A stretch of DNA of 11,807 bases from Bacteroidetes bacterium 4572_114 (GTDB lineage Bacteria > Bacteroidota > Bacteroidia > Bacteroidales > 4484-276): positions 1 to 11,807 of the forward strand of contig NIVA01000117.1 in NCBI GenBank assembly GCA_002254335.1. The letters run 5' to 3'. Below are positions 1 through 5,334 of the stretch, in pieces. The notes beneath the pieces were generated by a model. That model made no database searches. It was not told the DNA's origin and worked only from the letters and a program-made list of their open reading frames with translations. The translations under genes were made by a program, and so were the position numbers. The stretch's first letter is position 1. Every line of letters starts with the position of its first letter.

Positions 1-197
1 GAACTCAATTGCTCAGTTGAAGCAGTCCTTAATTTTGGATAGTCAGAGATTTTACATTCAAGGATTTTTCCTGTATTAAGGATTATTGCCAATAAATCGA
101 GGCCCCTGTCAAAAAACAAGTTTTTAATTCGTAGGCCATTTTCAAAAATCAAGCGGTCAATAGGGTCTTTTGCCCTGTATTTATTTGAAATGTTCAT
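1..197 (-). CDS. DUF2442 domain protein, 3' end outside the window
   Basis: The minus strand reads ATG at 197 and stays open to the window edge, giving 65 residues that start MNISNKYRAKDPIDRL. The segment GLRIKNLFFDRGLDLLAIIL, then a short hinge and ISDYPKLRTASTEQL, has the form of the DUF2442 family: two beta strands, an LN-type turn, then the S-x-(Y/F)-P-x-L-x-x-A-(S/T)-x-x-Q-L motif. The usual C-terminal GxGIHWxxxDEDLS motif would lie beyond base 1. Its ATG overlaps the 3' end of the DUF4160 remnant by 17 bp, the arrangement expected of a translationally coupled DUF4160-DUF2442 pair. Such pairs have been proposed as toxin-antitoxin-like modules. The molecular function is not established, and that role is inference here. 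Confidence 0.8.
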   Translation of the reverse strand, partial: MNISNKYRAKDPIDRLIFENGLRIKNLFFDRGLDLLAIILNTGKILECKISDYPKLRTASTEQLS

Positions 198-342
198 TCC
201 ATTGTATTTTAAAATCTTCTTGGTTTTCTTCTATTATGCTCATAATTTCCCTAATTTCTTTCCCGTTGAATCCGTAAAAATACTCAATTTCAATAAATGG
301 TTCCAACCTGACTAAAGGAACCCCCAAACAGTTTAGGTACAA
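181..342 (-). pseudogene. 5'-truncated DUF4160 remnant
   Basis: The open minus-strand frame after the TGA at 343-345 runs to a TAA at 181-183. Its last 40 or so residues contain GFNGKEIREIMSIIEENQ followed by DFKIQWNEHFK, which match the C-terminal helix region of DUF4160 proteins (the G-F-x-x-x-E-(L/I)-x-x-I ... EN ... W-N-E-(Y/H)-F pattern). The N-terminal half of the family, with its strand and HxHV-type motif, is absent and there is no ATG in frame. An ATG in another frame at 346 would join this frame if one G were removed from the GGGGG run near 327-331 (read on the minus strand), but the result would still lack the family N-terminus. I therefore call it a decayed gene. It overlaps DUF2442 by 17 bp. 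Confidence 0.6.
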
Positions 343-413
343 TCATTAATTTTTGTATTTTTTTTGCTAAATGTAATTCGTTATACCAAACAATAAAGGG
401 AGCAACTAACGAA

Positions 414-638
414 TTGATAGATACATCCACCTATTCGGATAAGGAACTTGCCCAACACTTTGAAAGCCTAGAACTTCAAATCGGGCTTTTGGTGATAAAG
501 AATATATTTAACGAACAGGAAGTTATAAATAAGCTAAATGATATTTTTATAAACCTTGATGAGATATTACAAACCGAACAGGGGAGAGGCTTTTTTTTGT
601 ACCATCGTTACAATTCGCAGTTCTCCTTTCAATTGTGA
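414..638 (+). CDS. unrecognised small frame, possibly a gene fragment
   Basis: This frame has 74 codons from a TTG and ends in TGA at 636-638. No ATG is in frame, and the frame remains open upstream of the TTG, so the true 5' end may be missing. The product would be acidic and mostly helical (for example SDKELAQHFESLELQIG and VINKLNDIFINLDEIL), ending GRGFFLYHRYNSQFSFQL. I do not recognise it. No promoter of the phylum's type is obvious upstream. It sits between two decayed genes and next to a palindrome, which favours a remnant over a working gene. Confidence 0.22.
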   Translation: MIDTSTYSDKELAQHFESLELQIGLLVIKNIFNEQEVINKLNDIFINLDEILQTEQGRGFFLYHRYNSQFSFQL

Positions 639-673
639 TTGGATTGAGCGGTTTTGTGGGACTAACCTTTCTT

Positions 674-706
674 ATTCCCTTAGCGACTTGGAGTCGCTTA
701 GGGAAT
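674..706. repeat. 15-bp-arm hairpin, terminator-like or dispersed palindrome
   Basis: Left arm attcccttagcgact (674-688), loop tgg, right arm agtcgcttagggaat (692-706). Fourteen of 15 positions pair; the only mismatch is T681-T699. It lies between the + frame ending at 638 and the 3' end of the minus-strand helicase at 721, so it could end transcription from either side. No T-run follows on either strand, so a REP-like dispersed palindrome is an equally good reading. Confidence 0.6.
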
Positions 707-720
707 TAGGCCCAGTGTGT

Positions 721-1443
721 CTATTCAAAAAAGTTTTCAGGGAAATTTATCAGATATACTTTTTTCGTTGCCCGTGTAATGGCCGTATATATCCAGCGTA
801 AAAATGCCCGGTCGATTTTATTGTCGCGGATAAAAGGCTGGTCGATGAAAATAGTTTCCCATTGGCCACCCTGGGTTTTATGGCAGGTAAGGGCGTAGGC
901 AAATTTAACCTGCAATGCGTTGAAATATGGATTATTCTTAACCTTTTCGGCCCTGCGCCTGCTGCTGGCAATGTCCATATAATCCTGGCTTATCTCATCG
1001 AACATGCGCTGATTATCACGATAGGAGAGCGATGCCGATTCCGACATTATAGTATCTAACAAAAGCTTGGTCTCCAGTTCCGGCTCGTCAGGGTAATCGA
1101 CCAACCTAACTATGGCATCAGCAAATTTGAAACTATAAATCTCTTCAATATGTTTTATTTTAAGGACTTCAACAATATCACCATTGGCAATAAAACCTGC
1201 CTTTGATTGGGAAGGCAGCCAGAAGTAATTATTCTTTACCACCATCATATAATCACCCGCATCAATTTCATTTTCCCTCCATAAAACCCTGTGCCTTATC
1301 TCACGGTTATAAATATTGGCCCTCTTGTTTGAGCGTGTTATCACAATTGTTTTGTCATCGCCCAAAACCGAATGTGCCGACATCAATTCATCCTCCAGTT
1401 GGGAGGCGTCAATTAAACAGATATCGGTAAAATTATTGATGCA
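721..1443 (-). pseudogene. RecD-like SF1 helicase, C-terminal part (frameshifted from 1433-2059)
   Basis: This frame opens after a TAA at 1444-1446 and ends at 721. Its first ATG is at 1383, but homology to the helicase seems to begin earlier, at DICLIDASQLEDEL. It holds the second RecA-like half of a superfamily 1 helicase: ITRSNKRA, the conserved block AGDYMMVVKNNYFW, motif V CHKTQGGQW, and motif VI YTAITRATKKVYLI. These fit the short RecD-like/UvrD_C_2 helicases common in Bacteroidota, which I recall as roughly 470-480 aa. The Walker motifs are in the neighbouring frame (1433-2059). The two frames together give about 445 residues. Alone, this half has no ATP-binding site and should not work as a helicase. 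Reading it as a separate gene is possible but unlikely. Confidence 0.8.
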
Positions 1444-2059
1444 TTACCTCGGTGAGCTGGAGTTTACGTACCGATAAATGATATGACGAACTCAAATATT
1501 TTTCATCCATGGCGGGTGAAACATCAAGCCCTACGGGGGGCAACTGGGCTACGTCGCCAATTAGCAAAAGTGTGCAACGCTCTCCTGAATAAACATATTC
1601 AATCAGGTCGGTGAGCAGATCGGCACGGGCAATGAATTGACCGTCGTTGGCGAGGTTTGTGCCCGGGATCATTGAAGCCTCATCAACGATAAAGAGGGTG
1701 TTTTTGTGCAGGTTATCGATGCGGTGCAGCAAAACCGGACCATCACCGGAGACCCGTGGCTGATAAATCTTTTTGTGGATTGTGAATGCCTGCTTTCCCG
1801 AGTAAGTTGCCAACACTTTGGCCGCCCTGCCGGTAGGTGCCAAAAGCACAGTTTTGACACCGATGTGTGGCGCAGCCATTACCAATGCGCTTAACACGGT
1901 CGTTTTTCCGGTACCTGCGTATCCCTTAAAAAGAAAAAGCTCATTTTTCGTTCTGTTTAAAATAAACTCAGCAAGCGCCAATATCAAAATCCGCTGCCCC
2001 TGCGTGGGCGTGTAGGGAAACTTGCTAAAAATCATATCTTCAATAGTGCGGATATCCAT
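1433..2059 (-). pseudogene. RecD-like SF1 helicase, N-terminal ATPase part
   Basis: I take the ATG at 2059 (MDIRTIEDMIFSKFPYTP) as start. An upstream ATG at 2113 would add 18 residues encoded by low-complexity AT-rich DNA. The 208-residue product has the first RecA-like lobe of a superfamily 1 helicase: Q-motif region TPTQGQ, Walker A GYAGTGKTT (about 46-54), motif Ia LAPTGRAA (about 73-80), Walker B FIVDEASM (about 123-130) and motif III GDVAQLPPVG (about 168-177). It breaks off right after LQLTEVMHQ, where homologues continue from EVMRQ into an SGILxNAxxLR-type segment. Motifs IV-VI follow in another frame (721-1443). The gene therefore appears disrupted by a deletion with frameshift at about 1433-1443. 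Confidence 0.82.
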
Positions 2060-2227
2060 GGGGGTAAAATTACAAATTACAAAAAAATTCAAAATCCTAA
2101 ATCCAAAACTCAAAATAAATCCAAATCACATCCCGAAAGCTTTCGGGACTAAATTCAAAAAAAAATACAAAAATTCAAATTTCGGACAAATTTAGGCATC
2201 TTTTATAAGGGACAGTAAAAATGAATA
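2060..2227. other. AT-rich low-complexity spacer with an 18-bp perfect palindrome
   Basis: No gene is seen. Short near-repeats of the type aaatccaaaa/aattcaaaa fill most of the stretch. At 2131-2148 lies tcccgaaagctttcggga, a perfect 18-bp palindrome that ends at the repeat boundary (2130 and 2149 do not pair). Low-complexity 'aaatccaaa' tracts with a CCCGAAAGCTTTCGGG core are, from memory, common intergenic filler in this phylum. Confidence 0.6.
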
Positions 2228-2340
2228 AGGTGCAGGGCACCGCCAATCTTTGTAGCAAGGATCCTTCCCCATGGAAACGTGCAGGTGCAGAGCACCGAAA
2301 TCTTAGAACCAACGAAGATATTCCGGTGCGCTGCACCTGC
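2228..2340. repeat. cluster of three GGTGCAG palindromic repeat units
   Basis: Three related units are visible. Unit 1, 2228-2251, starts aggtgcagggcaccgcc and ends caatcttt. Unit 2, 2281-2304, starts gcaggtgcagagcaccgaaa and ends tctt. Unit 3, 2315-2340, is inverted; its complement starts aagatattccggtgcgctgc and ends acctgc. Units 2 and 3 form a hairpin with arms of about 24-26 nt and a 10-nt loop. Each unit also has its own small GGTGC..GCACC symmetry. The block lies between two minus-strand genes and contains no credible reading frame. It resembles REP/BIME-like dispersed repeats of Bacteroidota (recollection, not checked). Confidence 0.65.
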
Positions 2341-2493
2341 CTGATTGGCCTGGAAAATTTGTCTTCCAACAAGTCCTCGAAATATTATTGAGTCCAGTCT
2401 AAAAAGCCCTTTTTTGCCGCGAATGCGCTAATATAATTTTCTAATTATCGTATAATCACGTGTTTGAAAGAAATAGTTTGAACCTGGGACGTA
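2341..2493. other. gene-free spacer
   Basis: Nothing supportable is seen here apart from AT-rich sequence. It separates the GGTGCAG repeat cluster from the structured region that begins at 2494. No clear TAnnTTTG box is present to mark a promoter for that region. Confidence 0.4.
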
Positions 2494-2639
2494 GCGGCAG
2501 GGATTGGAGTGGTACCCCGGCGAAGCAGCGGCTGATATTTTTGTTGGTGGGCGGAGGCTGAGGCACGAAGACCCCGCACCACCTTTACAAAAATACAGCC
2601 GGTGCAAGGCGGGTAAAACGGAAAGCCCGGTTCAGCCGC
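2494..2639. ncRNA. candidate structured RNA, strand unresolved
   Basis: This GC-rich island stands in AT-rich DNA directly after the tamL stop. It folds as nested helices: gcggc 2494-2498 with gccgc 2635-2639; tacccc 2513-2518 with 2609-2615 (one bulge); gca 2525-2527 with tgc 2603-2605; cggctg+tatttttgt 2529-2544 with acaaaaatacagccg 2587-2601 (15 bp, one bulge); ggtgg 2546-2550 with ccacc 2579-2583; gcgg 2551-2554 with ccgc 2574-2577; gg 2556-2557 with cc 2572-2573. The inner hairpin alone spans 73 nt with some 26 pairs. It matches no tRNA, tmRNA, RNase P or SRP signature I know. It might be an independent small RNA or a 3'-UTR element of tamL. Confidence 0.45.
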
Positions 2640-2660
2640 CCAAAAAAATATTGTCATTAA

Positions 2661-4871
2661 TTAAAATGGATAACCGATACCAAAGTTCCAGATGACATCT
2701 TTTAGTTTCAGGTTGTTTATGCGCCACCGCTCCCCGGTGGGGAAGGCCGGGTTTTTTAATGGTGCCGCTGCATCTATCCTAAAGATAAAAAAGTTGAAAT
2801 CGAGCCTGGCCCCCAGCCCGCCATTGATTGCAATTTCACCTAAAAAATCATCAAACTTGAACTTGCCCCCCGGAAAAGTGGTACTTGAATTGAGGAGCCA
2901 GATATTGCCGAAGTCAGCAAATATGGCCCCTTTTAAAAAACTATATACAGGGAAACGGTATTCGAGATTGGCCTGGAGGATAATATCGCCCATGCGCTCG
3001 AAATATGACCCGGAAGTATCCCTGAACGACCCAGGCCCCAGGGTCCTGTACCTCCAGCCGCGCATATCGCTGGCTCCACCTGCATAAAAACCCTTTTCGA
3101 AGGGCAGGGCGGAAGAGTTGCCAAATGGCACACCGATCCCAAATAAATTTCGGTAAACAAAAGTACTTTCATCGTCCAGGGCAAAATAATACCTGAAATC
3201 TACAGTGGCACGAACGTATTGGGCATAAGGGATAGTGAAAATTGTGTGCTCGCCATTTTCATTTTCTGGCGCATTGGAAACGTTGTTTATCAACCCGATA
3301 AGGTTGCCGGCAGTCTCGATGTCCCATCTGAGGAACATGAAATTTTTTACCCTGTCCCTTTGCTGGTCATTAAAAATATATGAATATTTAACAGCCATGA
3401 TAAAGTGATCGGTATATTGGTTTTTTAACCGGGGGTCATTTAATTCATCAATTTTTTTGATGAAAGCTGAGTCGGGAAAAATTGAAACCGAATTGAGATC
3501 AGAAGGTATCAGGCTATGGCTTACAAACTTCTTTCCACGCCAATTATAGCCGAACGACAGGTTGGTAACATATCTTTCATAATCGGGGCGGTTTTGGTAA
3601 TTAAAACCAGTTTTTATAGTAGTCCGGGGCCTCAACAGTTTTGGCATCCTGTCCTGTGATATAGGTAGGAGGAACTTGGGGAAATCAACACTGGCCTCGG
3701 CACCTGTTTCAAATGTGTTGAAAAACAGAAAAACGTTATTCTCGGCCTGGCCCCCCTGCTGCCATTCGACACCACCGGTAAATTTAATGGTCAGGACTTC
3801 GCCCCCCCTGAAAATGTTTAGGTTCTGATATACAAAGTTTCCGGCAGCCCCAAGCTGCCCATCGGAGGTTGTCCCCTCGGTTTCGACAGAAAATGACTGA
3901 ACCGGCCTCCTGGTAAGGTTTATAGCGCAATTGAGATACTTTTTTGAAGTGTCGGGAAGTATCGGGTTATCTTCAACCTGCCTGAATTCCATCGAAGTAT
4001 ATCCGTATAAAGGCAGACTGCTCAATTGCTTGTAAGTGTTTTTTTCTGAAATTTCGCTGTATAATTTCAAGGGTTCCAAAAAAATAGAATTCCTGATGGC
4101 CTTTGGCCTGATTTTAAGTTTATCCCGGTAATAAAACAAAAACCGGTCGATGCCATTGGTTGTGTCAGGGTTTCTGAAGGTCAACATTTTTGAAGTATCG
4201 GTGCGCAACGGATCAAAATTAGGGTTGATTGAAACCTGGTCGATAAAGAACCTTTGATGGTCTTTCTTTATAATTTCTGCAGGATTGGTGTCGCTAATTA
4301 TTTGCACCTGCTTAATGTTGAGGTAAATATCCAGTTCATGGTTATTAAATGCGCTGTCAACCTCGAAATAGATATACCCTGGTGAAAAATAAAAGTACCC
4401 GATATCCCTTAATTGTTTGGTTATAATGTACCTGTCATCATCAAGGAGGTTAGCATTGTAGATATTATGTTTTTTTATTGAAAAATTGTTTTCATTATTA
4501 ATTACAAAATCCCTGAGCACAGGATCCTGTATTTTGTAATAAATATTTTTTATGGTGTAGGGGCGGGCGAGTTCAACGTTGTATTTCACCCTGGCCTTTT
4601 TATCCTTTTTGGTCACTTCAGGTGTGACCCGCGAGTTGAAAAACCCGTAATTATCGAGATATTGTGTCATTTTTTTTTGCCGGATAATGCCATACAGGTT
4701 GTCCGTATCGAAATTCAACTCCTTCAGGCCGGTATTGCTTTTGTCGAGTGCGATGCTGGTTTTGTCCAATAAATACTCACCCTCCGCAACATTGTGTGTT
4801 ATATTGCATCCGGACAACAAGGCCAACGCTGTTAACAGAAGCGGGATTATCTTTTTAATTAGAGTGTTCAA
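2661..4871 (-). CDS. tamL: TamL: outer-membrane lipoprotein of the TamA/BamA (Omp85) family
   Basis: 736 residues. The N-terminus is a lipoprotein signal with lipobox LLSGC (Cys22), followed by NITHNVAEGEYLLDKTSI, the typical start of Bacteroidota TamL. POTRA-like sequence covers about 40-210. A 16-stranded Omp85 barrel starts near 320 (RRPVQSFSVETEG) and ends in phenylalanine (GIGYPF). The L6 loop motif is MRGW at 603-606, and GDIILQANLEYRFP follows near 628. TamL is thought to work with TamB in outer-membrane biogenesis; no tamB is in the window. A perfect -7 box lies 48 bp upstream of the start. Oddity: GIIRQKKMTQYLDNYGFFNS (61-80) seems to lack the segment homologues carry between RQKPN and YLxNxGYF, perhaps 40 residues, with a 9-A run at the join. 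The reading frame is kept. Confidence 0.9.
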   Translation of the reverse strand: MNTLIKKIIPLLLTALALLSGCNITHNVAEGEYLLDKTSIALDKSNTGLKELNFDTDNLYGIIRQKKMTQYLDNYGFFNSRVTPEVTKKDKKARVKYNVELARPYTIKNIYYKIQDPVLRDFVINNENNFSIKKHNIYNANLLDDDRYIITKQLRDIGYFYFSPGYIYFEVDSAFNNHELDIYLNIKQVQIISDTNPAEIIKKDHQRFFIDQVSINPNFDPLRTDTSKMLTFRNPDTTNGIDRFLFYYRDKLKIRPKAIRNSIFLEPLKLYSEISEKNTYKQLSSLPLYGYTSMEFRQVEDNPILPDTSKKYLNCAINLTRRPVQSFSVETEGTTSDGQLGAAGNFVYQNLNIFRGGEVLTIKFTGGVEWQQGGQAENNVFLFFNTFETGAEASVDFPKFLLPISQDRMPKLLRPRTTIKTGFNYQNRPDYERYVTNLSFGYNWRGKKFVSHSLIPSDLNSVSIFPDSAFIKKIDELNDPRLKNQYTDHFIMAVKYSYIFNDQQRDRVKNFMFLRWDIETAGNLIGLINNVSNAPENENGEHTIFTIPYAQYVRATVDFRYYFALDDESTFVYRNLFGIGVPFGNSSALPFEKGFYAGGASDMRGWRYRTLGPGSFRDTSGSYFERMGDIILQANLEYRFPVYSFLKGAIFADFGNIWLLNSSTTFPGGKFKFDDFLGEIAINGGLGARLDFNFFIFRIDAAAPLKNPAFPTGERWRINNLKLKDVIWNFGIGYPF

Positions 4872-4918
4872 TACCTTTGTTGGTTTATTATTATTGTCCT
4901 ACCACGAATTTGACGGAA

Positions 4919-4926
4919 CAAAAATA
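4919..4926 (-). promoter_or_regulatory. -7 promoter box for tamL
   Basis: On the minus strand this reads TATTTTTG, a perfect match to the Bacteroidota -7 consensus TAnnTTTG. Transcription would start near 4913, giving a leader of about 40 nt before the tamL ATG at 4871. No convincing -33 TTG lies at the usual spacing. Confidence 0.5.
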
Positions 4927-5030
4927 ACAATTATGGTAATTGTGATATTATAATCTGACACCTAAGGCCCAACAACCGTCACAAAAATTAATTGCATATT
5001 CCATGCAAGAACAAAAAAAAATCTTTTTTT

Positions 5031-5038
5031 TATTTTTG
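5031..5038 (+). promoter_or_regulatory. -7 promoter box for tRNA-Val
   Basis: TATTTTTG followed by CA matches the Bacteroidota -7 box. The predicted start near 5043 leaves a 5' leader of about 60 nt before the tRNA. Just at the start point, tttgc (5034-5038) and gcaaa (5057-5061) plus ccct/aggg form an inverted repeat around the predicted start site. No clear -33 TTG is seen. Confidence 0.55.
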
Positions 5039-5102
5039 CACTCCCTTTTTGAGGGGCAAAGATAAGAGGTGATTTTAGATTGCCGTAGTTCATAAATATT
5101 TT

Positions 5103-5177
5103 GGGAGTTTAGCTCAGTTGGTTCAGAGCACCTGCCTTACAAGCAGGGGGCCACTGGTTCGAATCCAGTAACTCCCA
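5103..5177 (+). tRNA. tRNA-Val (anticodon TAC)
   Basis: A full 75-nt cloverleaf: acceptor stem GGGAGTT/AACTCCC, D-stem GCTC/GAGC with a 10-nt loop, anticodon stem CCTGC/GCAGG around loop CTTACAA (anticodon TAC, reading GTA valine codons), 5-nt variable loop, T-stem ACTGG/CCAGT with loop TTCGAAT, and discriminator A at 5177. The CCA end is not encoded. It has its own promoter and a strong terminator just downstream, so it is likely transcribed alone. Confidence 0.96.
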
Positions 5178-5192
5178 CATTGAAACTCAATA

Positions 5193-5225
5193 AAAAAAGC
5201 CATTCTTGTTAAGAATGGCTTTTTT
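5193..5225. terminator. bidirectional intrinsic terminator
   Basis: A 15-bp stem (aaaaaagccattctt 5193-5207 with aagaatggctttttt 5211-5225) around loop gtt ends in a T-run on both strands. It ends the tRNA-Val transcript 16 nt after the tRNA. On the minus strand it would catch readthrough from the histidine kinase gene, whose stop is at 5335. Confidence 0.88.
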
Positions 5226-5284
5226 ATTTGCATTAGTTCGGAACTTAATAGCAGACCACAGGTTTTGCTGAACCCCTGATAAAT

Positions 5285-5327
5285 AGCTGTCTGACAGTTT
5301 AATTTAAAGGGCAACTGTCTGACAGCT
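5285..5327. repeat. paired CTGTC(T/A)GACAG element, copy 1 (short form)
   Basis: Two arms, agctgtctgacagtt (5285-5299) and aactgtctgacagct (5313-5327), are inverted copies of each other with 14 of 15 positions matching. They are separated by 13 bp. Each arm is itself a CTGTC-N-GACAG palindrome. The flanks match copy 2 at 9338-9421 (aat before, tttaNattaaa inside, tttt after). It lies 7 bp beyond the stop codon of the histidine kinase. Confidence 0.75.
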
Positions 5328-5334
5328 TTTGAGG

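Noticed and set aside
556..801. 81-codon plus-strand frame overlapping 414-638 and the helicase 3' end
   Set aside because: It runs through the hairpin at 674-706 and into the antisense of a conserved helicase; its composition follows the repeat, and no start signal supports it.
2175..2372. 65-codon minus-strand frame across the GGTGCAG repeats
   Set aside because: It is a translation of the repeat units, not a conserved protein.
2445..2657. 70-codon minus-strand frame and the opposing 63-codon plus-strand frame over the structured region
   Set aside because: Both are Pro/Cys/Arg-rich translations of a palindromic GC-rich island with no recognisable protein features; the base-pairing explains the open frames.
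2692..3087. 131-codon plus-strand frame inside tamL
   Set aside because: It is antisense to the well-conserved C-terminal barrel and has no family features of its own.
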